Shown one piece after another: positions 54,754 to 63,031 of a DNA stretch of 64,000 nt (position 1 is the stretch's first letter; every line of letters starts with the position of its first letter). The position numbers and the translations under genes were made by a program. The notes under the pieces are model-generated. The model ran no database searches, was not told the DNA's origin, and saw only the letters and a program-made list of their open reading frames with translations. The stretch is from Pseudomonas nitroreducens (GTDB lineage Bacteria > Pseudomonadota > Gammaproteobacteria > Pseudomonadales > Pseudomonadaceae), in assembly GCF_014204515.1 (NCBI RefSeq), contig NZ_JACHLI010000020.1:1-64000 (forward strand), written 5' to 3'.

Positions 54754-55254
54754 TCAGGCGGCTGGCAGTTCCATCACCATCTCGTGCCACGCCATGCCGC
54801 CGTGGTCGGACGCCGACGGCTTCACGTAGCGATAGCCGAAGCGCTCGTAGAGCGGCACGTGGCGGTCCTTGCACATCAAGTGAATGGTGCGCTTGCCCAG
54901 GCCGCCCATGCGCTCGATGAAGGTGTGCATCAGCAGCGTGGCATAGCTCCTGCCCTGCTGCGCCGGGTCGATCACCACGGACATGATCACCACGTTGGGC
55001 GCTGCCGGGTCGTGGCCGATGAGCTCCTTGAACGCCTCGTCGGACATCACCACCTCGAACGCGCAGCCGCTGTTGATGAAGCCGATGATCTCACCTTCCA
55101 GCTCCATGATCAGGAAGCCTTCGGGGTACTGCGCGATACGCGTGGCGATCTTCTCCCGAGTGGCGGCCTCGTCGCCTTCGTAGGCGGATATCTCGATCTC
55201 GAAGCAGCGGTCGGTGTCGGCCAGGGTGGCGGTGCGGAAAGTCGGTTGGTTCAT
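54754..55254 (-). CDS. GNAT-family N-acetyltransferase
   Basis: A 166-residue acetyltransferase. The acetyl-CoA motif A is seen in VVIMSVVIDPAQQGRSYATLLMHTFIERM (the Q/R-x-x-G/A segment is QQGRSYA), and motif B in IHLMCKDRHVPLYERFGYRYV. The overall type resembles arylalkylamine/AANAT-like members (YEGDEAATREKI near the N-terminus). It is divergent from a LysR gene with a palindrome between them. The acceptor is unknown, possibly an amine. Confidence 0.88.
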   Translation of the reverse strand: MNQPTFRTATLADTDRCFEIEISAYEGDEAATREKIATRIAQYPEGFLIMELEGEIIGFINSGCAFEVVMSDEAFKELIGHDPAAPNVVIMSVVIDPAQQGRSYATLLMHTFIERMGGLGKRTIHLMCKDRHVPLYERFGYRYVKPSASDHGGMAWHEMVMELPAA

Positions 55255-55309
55255 GGTGATGGTCCGGCGAATCGGGTGGATCGGAGACAGCAGGATAATG
55301 AAAGCGCAG

Positions 55310-55326
55310 AATGCACGTACTGCATT
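55310..55326. promoter_or_regulatory. 17-bp palindrome between GNAT and LysR genes
   Basis: AATGCA-cgtac-TGCATT, perfect arms, 24 bp upstream of the preferred LysR start and 56 bp upstream of the acetyltransferase start; a candidate LysR operator. Confidence 0.5.
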
Positions 55327-55349
55327 TTCTTCACCGGATACTGAACATC

Positions 55350-56267
55350 GTGCATGCCAGCCTGCGTCGCCTCGACCTCAACCTGCTGCTGGTCTTCGAC
55401 GCCCTGTTCCGCCAGCGCAGCGTGGTGGCCGCCGCCGATGAACTGGCCATGAGCCCGTCGGCCTGCAGCCATGCCCTGGGCCGCCTGCGCGACAGCCTCG
55501 GCGATGAACTGTTCGTCCGCGCCGGCAGCGCCATGCAGCCCACCGCCCAGGCCGAGCTGATGGCCGATGGCATCGGCGAAGCCCTGGCGCTGCTGGCCGA
55601 CCGGCTGTCCAGCGCCGCGCCTTTCGACCCGGCGCACAGTTCCCAGACCTTCGTCTTCGCCGCCACCGACTACACCAGCTTCACCCTGCTGCCGGGCCTG
55701 ATCGCGCGGATCGAGAAGCTCGCCCCGCACCTGCGCATCAAGGTGATCTACGCCACCCAGCAGGATTCGCTGGACGACCTGCGCGAAGGTCGCGTGCATT
55801 TCGCCCTGGGCGTTTCCCACCAGCGGTTGCAGGACGACACCCTGGAAGCCATCGACTGCTTCAGCGACGACTACGTGGTGGCCGCGCGCAAGGGGCATTC
55901 ACGGATCACCGGCGAGCTGTCGCTGGAGCAGTACCTGGCCGAGCGCCACGTGGCGGTGCTGCCGTGGAGCGATGCCGTCGGCGTGATCGACACGGCCCTG
56001 GCCCGCCAGGGCATCCAGCGCGACGTGGCCGTGCAACTGCCCAGCCTGCTGGCGGCGCCGAGCCTGGTCGCCGTCTCCGACTACCTGCTCACCCTGCCCC
56101 GCCGAGTGGCTGAACAGCTCAACGCCGAAGGTACGCTGGCGTTGTATCCGGCGCCCATCGAGCTGCCGAGCTACCACCTGCGCATCCTCTACCACCCGCG
56201 CCACGCCAGCCGGCCAGGGCAGCGCTGGCTGCGTGAGCAGATGCTCAGGGCGCTGGCCGATACCTAG
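55350..56267 (+). CDS. LysR-family transcriptional regulator (beside GNAT)
   Basis: A 305-residue LysR regulator; N-terminus MHASLRRLDLNLLLVFDALFRQRSVVAAADELAMSPSACSHALGRLRDSLGDELFVRAG is the full helix-turn-helix. A GTG start is preferred. The upstream in-frame ATG at 55311 has no ribosome-binding site, would add 13 atypical residues, and lies inside the palindromic operator. The effector domain follows (about 95-300). It probably controls the divergent acetyltransferase. Its stop overlaps the stop of the Rid-family gene on the other strand by 4 bp. Confidence 0.85.
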   Translation: MHASLRRLDLNLLLVFDALFRQRSVVAAADELAMSPSACSHALGRLRDSLGDELFVRAGSAMQPTAQAELMADGIGEALALLADRLSSAAPFDPAHSSQTFVFAATDYTSFTLLPGLIARIEKLAPHLRIKVIYATQQDSLDDLREGRVHFALGVSHQRLQDDTLEAIDCFSDDYVVAARKGHSRITGELSLEQYLAERHVAVLPWSDAVGVIDTALARQGIQRDVAVQLPSLLAAPSLVAVSDYLLTLPRRVAEQLNAEGTLALYPAPIELPSYHLRILYHPRHASRPGQRWLREQMLRALADT

Positions 56268-56662
56268 CGGCCCTCCGGCAGTTGGGCGACCACCTTGATC
56301 TCGAAATCGAAGCCATACAGCCAGGTGACGCCGATGCCGGTCAGCGTGGGATGCGGCGCCTCGCCCCAGTATTCCGGGACGATCTGCCAGATGCGCTCGA
56401 AGGTCTGCTCGGGATTGACCAGGAACACCGTCACGTCGATCACGTCGTCGAAGCTGCAGCCGGCGGCGGCGAGGATCGCATTGAGATTGTCGAAAGCCCG
56501 GCGCACCTGGGCTTCCAGCTCGGGCTCGGGCGAGCCGTCGGCGCGGCTGCCGACCTGGCCGGAAACGAACAGCAGTCCGTTGCTGCGGATCGCCGGGGAA
56601 TAGCGGTTGCGTTCATAGAGGGCCTGGCGGCCCGCGGGGAATACCACGTCACGGGTGTTCAT
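56264..56662 (-). CDS. Rid-family (YjgF/YER057c) protein lacking the RidA arginine
   Basis: A 132-residue trimer-forming protein of the Rid superfamily: SNGLLFVSGQVGSRADGS, VRRAFDNLNAILAAAGCSFDDVIDVTVFLVNPEQ. In RidA the imine-binding Arg lies in a short ARSCVEV-like motif. Here the equivalent region reads HPTLTGIGVTWLYG, with no Arg, so it belongs to a Rid subgroup that is unlikely to hydrolyse enamines like RidA. GGAG precedes the ATG. It is divergent from a LysR regulator across a long palindrome. Confidence 0.87.
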   Translation of the reverse strand: MNTRDVVFPAGRQALYERNRYSPAIRSNGLLFVSGQVGSRADGSPEPELEAQVRRAFDNLNAILAAAGCSFDDVIDVTVFLVNPEQTFERIWQIVPEYWGEAPHPTLTGIGVTWLYGFDFEIKVVAQLPEGR

Positions 56663-56754
56663 CGACTTGCTCCATCAGGGACCGCAGCCCCGGTTTCAAC
56701 GATGGCGGCAGGTTACGGCGGCGAGCGGCCGGGATAATCGGGCAACACCGGTCA

Positions 56755-56781
56755 GGATTGTTTGTAGAATCCAAACAATCC
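56755..56781. promoter_or_regulatory. 27-bp perfect palindrome in the Rid/LysR divergent promoter
   Basis: Arms GGATTGTTTG / CAAACAATCC with a 7-bp centre; it contains a T-N11-A LysR-type core. It lies 93 bp upstream of the Rid gene and 32 bp upstream of the LysR gene. Confidence 0.75.
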
Positions 56782-56812
56782 GACCCTCGCCAGCCCTCCG
56801 CCGGAGCCGCCC

Positions 56813-57736
56813 ATGGACCGTTTCGATGCGATGCAAGCCTTCGCCCGCGTGGTGGAAACCGGCAGCTTCACCAAGGCCGCCGACACCCTGCACATGAGCC
56901 GCACCAGCGTCACCCAGCTGATCCAGCAGTTGGAGGCGCGGCTACGGGTGCGCCTGCTCAACCGCACCACCCGCAAGCTCAACCTCACCGCCGACGGCGC
57001 CGCCTACTACGAGCGCGTGGTGCGCCTGCTGGCGGGCATGGACGACGCCGAGACCAGCCTCTCCAGCGCGGCTGCCGTGCCGCGCGGACGATTGCGGGTG
57101 GACGTGCCCAGCCCGCTGGCACGCCTGCTGCTGATCCCCGCCCTGCCCGACTTTCACCAGCGCTACCCGGATATCCAGATCGACCTGGGGGTGAGCGATC
57201 GCCTGGTCGACCTGATCGACGAGAACGTCGATTGCGTGGTGCGCGGCGGCGAGCTCACCGACCAGTCGCTGATGGCGCGCAAGGTCGGCGACCTGGCCTT
57301 GGGCGTGTTCGCGGCACCGAGCTATCTGCAGCGGCTCGGCGTGCCGGAGCACCCGCGCGACCTGGAAGACAGCCAGCAACGTATCGTCGGCTACCTCTGG
57401 GCGCGCACCGGCAAGCCGCTGTCCTTTGCCATGCACAAGGCCGGCGAAACCCTGCAGGTGCACGGCCGCCCGGTGCTCACGGTGGACGACGGCAACGCCT
57501 ACCTGGCTGCCGGGATCGCCGGCATGGGCGTGCTCTGGCTGCCGCGCTACATGGCGCAGGATGCGGTAGCGCGCGGGGAACTGGTGGAACTGTTCGGCGA
57601 CTGGAGCATGGAAAGCATGCCGCTGTACCTGGCCTTCCCGCCCAATCGCCACGTCAGCGCCAAGCTGCGGGTGTTCATCGACTGGATCGTCGAGCTGATG
57701 GCTCAGCATGCGCCGGTGGTCCAGCCGCCACTGTAG
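56813..57736 (+). CDS. LysR-family transcriptional regulator (beside Rid protein)
   Basis: A 307-residue LysR regulator of the CrgA/YafC-like group: MDRFDAMQAFARVVETGSFTKAADTLHMSRTSVTQLIQQLEARLRVRLLNRTTRKL. The effector domain spans about 90-300. GGAG precedes the ATG. The long palindrome beside its promoter argues for autoregulation and control of the divergent Rid-family gene. Confidence 0.92.
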   Translation: MDRFDAMQAFARVVETGSFTKAADTLHMSRTSVTQLIQQLEARLRVRLLNRTTRKLNLTADGAAYYERVVRLLAGMDDAETSLSSAAAVPRGRLRVDVPSPLARLLLIPALPDFHQRYPDIQIDLGVSDRLVDLIDENVDCVVRGGELTDQSLMARKVGDLALGVFAAPSYLQRLGVPEHPRDLEDSQQRIVGYLWARTGKPLSFAMHKAGETLQVHGRPVLTVDDGNAYLAAGIAGMGVLWLPRYMAQDAVARGELVELFGDWSMESMPLYLAFPPNRHVSAKLRVFIDWIVELMAQHAPVVQPPL

Positions 57737-57755
57737 CCACCGCGCGCGCCCTGCT

Positions 57756-58421
57756 TCAGGCAAGGCGCATCGACAGCTCCACGTCATCGGCGAAGGGAAT
57801 CGACAGGTAGCGCCCGCCGGGCAGGCGCACCTCGGCCAGGTACTCGGGGCAGTAATCGGCGTTGTCGGCGACGATCAGCGCGCCGGGACGCAGGCGGCCC
57901 TGCACCAGGGAAAGTATCTGCCCATAGAGCCCCTTGGCGCCGTCGAGGAACAGCAGGTCGATGCTCTCGGGCAGGTCGCCGGCCAGCGTCTGCAGCGCGT
58001 CGCCCTGGCGGATCTCCACCAGGTCGGCGACGCCGCCGGCCACCAGGTTGGCCTGGGCCCGCGCCACTTTCGACGGTTCGAATTCGCTGGTGATCAGCCG
58101 GCCGCCGCCGTTGTCGCGCAGCGCTGCTGCCAGGTGCAGCGCGGAGATCCCGAAGGAGGTACCGAACTCGACGATGTGCTTCGCGCCGATACTGCGCGCC
58201 AACATGTACAGCAGCGCGCCGGTCTCCCGCGAGACGGGCAGCGGCTGGTCCTTGAGCTGGCCGTAGAGTTCGCGGTACTGCGTCTTGCTCTGCATCAGGC
58301 GGGTCAGCGCGGCCTGGTCGAGGTTGGCGAAGGCCGGGGTGGATTGCGGAGAAGCCGCGTCGGCCTCCTCGAACAGCTGTTGCAGCAGGGGTGCCACGGG
58401 GGCGGAAGTCAGGGTCGTCAT
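57756..58421 (-). CDS. Class I O-methyltransferase (CaMT/CCoAOMT-like)
   Basis: A 221-residue methyltransferase of the type that acts on catechols or CoA-linked phenolics. SAM motif IVEFGTSFGISALHLA (about 84), then SEFEPSKVARAQANL, and the metal/substrate motif DLLFLDGAKGLYGQIL (about 155) with DNADY (about 188). Length is typical for bacterial members. It is divergent from a TetR gene, which may repress it. The substrate is unknown. Confidence 0.88.
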   Translation of the reverse strand: MTTLTSAPVAPLLQQLFEEADAASPQSTPAFANLDQAALTRLMQSKTQYRELYGQLKDQPLPVSRETGALLYMLARSIGAKHIVEFGTSFGISALHLAAALRDNGGGRLITSEFEPSKVARAQANLVAGGVADLVEIRQGDALQTLAGDLPESIDLLFLDGAKGLYGQILSLVQGRLRPGALIVADNADYCPEYLAEVRLPGGRYLSIPFADDVELSMRLA

Positions 58422-58528
58422 GCTGGGGTTCCATCGCGACTTGAGAGGGGGATTTGAGTGCGAAACAGCGCCCGACTAGAATGCGATCTTTTCGTCAGGT
58501 TTTACTATTCGCATTGCCGGAGCCAGCC

Positions 58529-59158
58529 ATGGGTGAACGTCGCAGCCCACGTATTTCCACGCGCAAGGAGCCGAAACAGGCCCGCTCCAACGACCTCGTG
58601 ACAGCCATTCTCGACGCCGCTGTTCAGGTTCTGGAGAAGGAAGGCGCCCAGCGCTTCACCACCGCGCGGGTCGCCGAGCGCGCCGGGGTCAGCGTCGGTT
58701 CGCTTTACCAGTACTTTCCCAACAAGGCGGCGATCCTGTTCCGCCTGCAGAGCGACGAGTGGCGGCAGACCACCGAGATGCTCTGTGGCCTGCTCAGCGA
58801 CGAAACCCAGGCGCCCCTGCAGCGCCTGCGCAACCTGGTGCACGCCTTCATCCGCTCCGAGTGCGAGGAGGCACGCATGCGCATCGCCCTGGCCGACGCC
58901 GCCCCGCTCTACCGCGATGCGCCCGAGGCCCGGCAAGCCAAGGCCGCCGGCGAAGGCATCTTCCGCGAGTTCATCGTCCAGGCGTTGCCCGCCGCCAGCG
59001 ACGCGCAGCGCAACCTGGCCCGCGAACTGATCACCACCACGCTCGGCTCGGTGGGCAAGCAGTTCTCGGAAAGCCCGCGCAGTACGCAGGAGATCGAGGC
59101 ATTCAGCGAAGCCATGGCGGGCATGTTCTGCGCCTACCTGGAGAGTCTCACGCCGTAA
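58529..59158 (+). CDS. TetR-family regulator (beside O-methyltransferase)
   Basis: A 209-residue repressor. Basic N-terminus, then ILDAAVQVLEKEGAQRFTTARVAERAGVSVGSLYQYFPNKAAILFRL (about 30-75). The start MGERRSP has GGAG 8 nt upstream; longer in-frame starts lack one. Inverted copies AATGCGA (58480) and TCGCATT (58509) flank the promoter with a 22-bp spacer. Divergent from the O-methyltransferase, its likely target. Confidence 0.88.
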   Translation: MGERRSPRISTRKEPKQARSNDLVTAILDAAVQVLEKEGAQRFTTARVAERAGVSVGSLYQYFPNKAAILFRLQSDEWRQTTEMLCGLLSDETQAPLQRLRNLVHAFIRSECEEARMRIALADAAPLYRDAPEARQAKAAGEGIFREFIVQALPAASDAQRNLARELITTTLGSVGKQFSESPRSTQEIEAFSEAMAGMFCAYLESLTP

Positions 59159-59162
59159 CGGC

Positions 59163-59855
59163 TTACGCGGGACACTCCACCAATACCGCCTCGCACTTCG
59201 CCCCCGGCATCATGGCCTGCAGCCCGGCAACCAGTTGCCCGCCCGCTTCATGCAGGGCCTCCAGCGGCATCTGCGGCAGGCTTTCGAGGATGAACCACAT
59301 GTGCTGCGCTTCGGCGTCCAGGCGGGTGCGCACGCCCTGGCGCCAGTTCCAGCGACGGCAGGTGACGCCCAGGTCGTCGCGCCAGATCACTTCGCCGGCG
59401 TCGGGGGATTCCTCGGCCGGCGCACCGTCCTTCAGGGTGTCGAAGGTTTCGCTGCCCTCGGCGATCACCAGGCGCGGGGTGCCCGCGTAGGCGGCCAGGT
59501 TCTCGCCGCCTACGGGGATGGCGAACTGCACGCTGATGGCGTTGTACAGGTCCACTACTGGGTCGATGCTCGGCAGGCTGCCGTCACGCAGGACGCGCTT
59601 GCGCAGGGCCTCCGCCGAACAGGGGGTGCGCTGGGGCTTGGCGCCGAAGCGGCGGAAGACCTCGGCCCAGGCGGCCAGGTGCGCCTCGCCCCAGGCCGGT
59701 TCGCCCGCCGCCAGGGCCACGCAGGCACGCTCCAGGGCCTGTTGCGCCAGCTCCGGGTGGAGCAGCGGCGCGGCCTGCAGCGTGATGCTCAGGGCACGAA
59801 AGCCGGGCGCGATGGCAGCGACGGCAGGATCGATGAGGGGCGTGACAGGTGGCAT
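59163..59855 (-). CDS. B3/B4 tRNA-binding-domain protein
   Basis: A 230-residue protein with the B3/B4 domain otherwise found in phenylalanyl-tRNA synthetase beta chains: AEVFRRFGAKPQRTPCSAEALRKRVL, PSIDPVVDLYNAISVQFAIPVGGENL, and later DDLGVTCRRWNWRQGVRTRLD. Free-standing members of this family are thought to act in tRNA editing or quality control, but this is not established. AGGA precedes the ATG. A 30-residue ORF lies 53 bp upstream on the same strand. Confidence 0.85.
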   Translation of the reverse strand: MPPVTPLIDPAVAAIAPGFRALSITLQAAPLLHPELAQQALERACVALAAGEPAWGEAHLAAWAEVFRRFGAKPQRTPCSAEALRKRVLRDGSLPSIDPVVDLYNAISVQFAIPVGGENLAAYAGTPRLVIAEGSETFDTLKDGAPAEESPDAGEVIWRDDLGVTCRRWNWRQGVRTRLDAEAQHMWFILESLPQMPLEALHEAGGQLVAGLQAMMPGAKCEAVLVECPA

Positions 59856-59908
59856 GGCGCAATCCTGGGGTACGGTGGAAAGGAAAGGCAGCGAGTGACG
59901 GGCCCGCC

Positions 59909-60001
59909 TCAGCGGCGGACCAGTCCACGCCGGTGGTAGTCGCCCCAGGCGACGGACAGGGTTTGCAGCATGCACAGCAGGGCGGTCCATCTGGACTTCA
60001 T
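59909..60001 (-). CDS. Small 30-residue ORF with strong ribosome-binding site
   Basis: Encodes MKSRWTALLCMLQTLSVAWG followed by DYHRRGLVRR and a stop. GGAGAGATAACC stands directly before the ATG, a better site than many genes here. It precedes the B3/B4 gene on the same strand, so it could be a leader peptide or a small protein. The first 19 residues are amphipathic to hydrophobic, and the end is basic. No family recognised. Confidence 0.4.
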   Translation of the reverse strand: MKSRWTALLCMLQTLSVAWGDYHRRGLVRR

Positions 60002-60155
60002 GGTTATCTCTCCGGGAATGGTGGGATGGGGGCACGAAAGGCGTGCCCGACCCGCTCCTTTCTACCGGCCGGCGGCCAGCGCTGCCATGAAATCCCCGAA
60101 TGAAGGATTAGCTGTGCTTATGGAAAGACAGCGGGATCATTTTCGCTAATGCCTG

Positions 60156-62753
60156 CTACCAGCTGATCCGCAGGCCGAGGCTGCCCGACAGCGACTCCTG
60201 GTTTTCGCTGTCGATATTGCCGCTGTAGGTCGCCGAGGCGTAGAGCGCGACCTCCTTTGACAGCTGCACCGCGACGCCGCCGCCGATGTCCATGGAGCTG
60301 CCCTGGTGATCGGTACGGATGGCATCGGCATGGTCGTAGACCACCGCGTCGCGCCCGCCGAAGTTGTGCCAGAGGTTGCTGCGCAGCCACGGCTCCAGTG
60401 CCGTGCCGTTGACCAGGTAGCGGCCCTTGAGGCGTGCGCCAAGGCGACCGGTGTAGGTCTCCTGGGTGTCGAAGGAGACGTGGGAGATACCGTCGTTGTC
60501 ACTGTCCAGCGAGACCTTCTGCGCGATCACCTGGGCCTGTGGCTCGACCACCCAGCGCTCGCTGACCGCGAACGGCTGGCCGGCCTCGGCGGACACCGCC
60601 CAGGCGTGACCGTCCAGGTCGATCCGGTAGCCGCGATCCGAACGGCTGCGGCCATCCAGGCGTGTGCCCATGGCGACCAGGTCGAGGTAGCCGCCGGTGG
60701 GACTGCTCAAGGTCCAGTAGGCACCGAGGTTGTCGGCGTCCAGGTCGAGATCGCCGCTGTGGCGGTCCTCGAAGCCGAGGTTGAAGCCCTTGACGTCGCC
60801 ATCGACGCTGGAGTGCCCGACGAACAGGCCGGCGCGCTGGGTGTAGCCATTGCCCAGGGTCATGCCGAACAGGTCATGGCCGACCTGGAAGCCGTTGAGG
60901 TTGCCGTCGAAACTGGGCGCCACTGTGCCCGACCAGCTCTGCCGCAGGCTCTGTCCCATCACCCGCACCCAGCCGGCGGGTACACCGCCGATCTCGTCCA
61001 GCAGGCTCTGCTCGCCCTGGCGCTCGTGGAAGGTGCCGATGGCGCTGGTCACCAGCAGCGAGGCCACTGGTGGCACCGCGGAATACACCGGGACTTCCGG
61101 GCGGTAGATGACGAGGGTTTCGCCGGCACTCGGCGTGGGTAGTGCCGGCGTTCCTGGCGCGGCTACCGGCGGCGTGGCGGCGGGCTCGCTGGATATCGGG
61201 TCCTGCGGAGGCGGTGGATTGACTGGAGCGTCGGGGTCCTGCGGCGGCTCCACCGGCGGCGCCGGCGGCGGTTCGACGGGCGCCACGACCGATGGCTCGA
61301 CGGCGGCCACGCTGGAGCGCAGGTACCAGCTGTTCTCGCTGCCGGCCGTGAGGCCACCCTTGAACAGGTAGTACTGGTAGGGCCCGGCCGAGAGGCCGTG
61401 AGCCAGGCTGAAGGCATCGTTGCTGCTGGTCGCACCCTGGCTGGCCTGGACCACCTGGATGCCGTTGAGCTCGGTGAGTGCACCGGCGCCACCCAGGTTG
61501 CTCACCTGCAGCGAGGTACTGCCGTCGATGCGGCTGCGGTTCACCACCAGGCGATCCGAGGCCGCACCATCGCCGGCCAGCACGCTCTGTATGCGCAGGG
61601 TACCGTTCGCCCCCTGGTAGTCGCCGTTGACGCTCAGGCTGTCGCTGGCGCTCGCGCCAGAGGTGGTCAGGTCGATCGTCCCAGCGTTGACCAGGCGCGC
61701 ATTGAGCGCCGCGTTGCTCGGCGCAATGCGCCCGCGGCTGGAGGTCAGCAGGCTGCTGCCGTCCAGGCTCAGGCTGCCGGTGCCGCTGGCGGCGTCGCCC
61801 AGGGTCAGGGTGTCGTTCAGGTCCAGGCGCGAGGCATTGGTCAGGGCGACGGTTTCCCAGCCGATGTAGCGCCCTCCGCGGTTGGTCCGGGTGTTGTCGA
61901 AAGTCAGCTGGTCGAACCCCGGCCCGCCGTCGATCAGCGGCGTGCTGCCCAGCTGGATTTCACTGAGGTTGCGCAGCAGCGCCGTGTCGTTGCCATCGCC
62001 CATGAGGATGCCGCTGCGCACCGTGCCGCCGCCATCCCAGGTCAGCCGGTCGTTGCCGAAGCTCATCAGGACCTGCCCGCGGATGCCGCCGCCGGTGAGC
62101 GTCAGACTGTCGTCGCCGCCGCTGACGCTGACATTGCCACCGACGCTGCCGCCGGAAATGATGATGGTGTCCTGGCCGAAGCCGGTGACCAGGTTGCCGA
62201 TGATCGCGCCGCCGGACAGGTCGAACAGGTTGTTGTCCAGCTTCATGTCGACCCGGCCGATGGTGCCGCCGCTCATGCGCGCGGTGTCGCCGTCCTCGAA
62301 GGCGCCGATGATGATGCCGCCGCTCATGCTGAAGAAGTCGCGCTGATCGCCCTGGGCCAGGGAGCCGATGCTGCCGCCGGTCATGACGAAATCGTCGACG
62401 CCGTCGCCCTGGCTGACCGCGCCGGCAATGGTCCCGGCGCTGATGCGCAGGCTGTCGGCGCCGCCGCCCTGGCTGAGGTTGCCGCCGATGCTGCCCGAAT
62501 CCATGGTCACGCTGTCATTGCCATCGCCGAAGGTGACGTTGCCGCTGATGGCGCCGCTGCCGCCGGCGGGGAAGCTCAGGCTGTTGTCGCCGCCCGTGTC
62601 GGTCAGCTCCGGCGCGCTGCCGGAACTGCACAGATGCTGGTCGTTGCCCGGTCCGGGGCTGAAGCTGCAAGCGGCATGGACCGATGTGCCGGGCAGCAGG
62701 AAAGTCAGCGGGAGTACCGCACCCAGAGCGCACTGCAAGCGGGACCATGCCAT
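60156..62753 (-). CDS. Autotransporter with beta-helical passenger and C-terminal barrel
   Basis: An 865-residue type Va autotransporter. Signal peptide about 1-27 (LGAVLPLTFLLPGTSVHA). The passenger (about 60-260) is built of about 20-residue turns of the form GDGND-x-M-x-GG-x-I (for example GNVTFGDGNDSVTMDSGSIG), then a PL-type beta-helix cap region to about 490. A proline-rich linker (PPPAPPVEPPQDPDAPVNPPPP) is at about 505-570. The 12-strand barrel is about 610-865 and ends in GLRISW with the terminal aromatic residue needed for assembly. The gene is alone. The passenger function is unknown; adhesion is likely. Confidence 0.92.
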   Translation of the reverse strand: MAWSRLQCALGAVLPLTFLLPGTSVHAACSFSPGPGNDQHLCSSGSAPELTDTGGDNSLSFPAGGSGAISGNVTFGDGNDSVTMDSGSIGGNLSQGGGADSLRISAGTIAGAVSQGDGVDDFVMTGGSIGSLAQGDQRDFFSMSGGIIIGAFEDGDTARMSGGTIGRVDMKLDNNLFDLSGGAIIGNLVTGFGQDTIIISGGSVGGNVSVSGGDDSLTLTGGGIRGQVLMSFGNDRLTWDGGGTVRSGILMGDGNDTALLRNLSEIQLGSTPLIDGGPGFDQLTFDNTRTNRGGRYIGWETVALTNASRLDLNDTLTLGDAASGTGSLSLDGSSLLTSSRGRIAPSNAALNARLVNAGTIDLTTSGASASDSLSVNGDYQGANGTLRIQSVLAGDGAASDRLVVNRSRIDGSTSLQVSNLGGAGALTELNGIQVVQASQGATSSNDAFSLAHGLSAGPYQYYLFKGGLTAGSENSWYLRSSVAAVEPSVVAPVEPPPAPPVEPPQDPDAPVNPPPPQDPISSEPAATPPVAAPGTPALPTPSAGETLVIYRPEVPVYSAVPPVASLLVTSAIGTFHERQGEQSLLDEIGGVPAGWVRVMGQSLRQSWSGTVAPSFDGNLNGFQVGHDLFGMTLGNGYTQRAGLFVGHSSVDGDVKGFNLGFEDRHSGDLDLDADNLGAYWTLSSPTGGYLDLVAMGTRLDGRSRSDRGYRIDLDGHAWAVSAEAGQPFAVSERWVVEPQAQVIAQKVSLDSDNDGISHVSFDTQETYTGRLGARLKGRYLVNGTALEPWLRSNLWHNFGGRDAVVYDHADAIRTDHQGSSMDIGGGVAVQLSKEVALYASATYSGNIDSENQESLSGSLGLRISW

Positions 62754-63031
62754 GGTTCTGTCCGAATCCTGGTAGGGGCTTCCTGAAAGTCTTAGTTGAC
62801 TGATCGGATATAGCAAAACCGATATTGCGCGCTCCCGACGAGCCGTACAGCCCGTCCTAGAGCCATGTAACGCCGGCGATACAGTGACCGGCGGTGGAAA
62901 CTTCAGCCAGGCCGAAGGCTCAGGCTTTAGAAATCGTCGATTGATCTGCCCCCACCCCGGCGTTGAGATAAGCCCGCGGCCAGCACGTCGCCGCCCGCCA
63001 CCGACAACAACGAGAAAGAGGTTCGCGCCCC

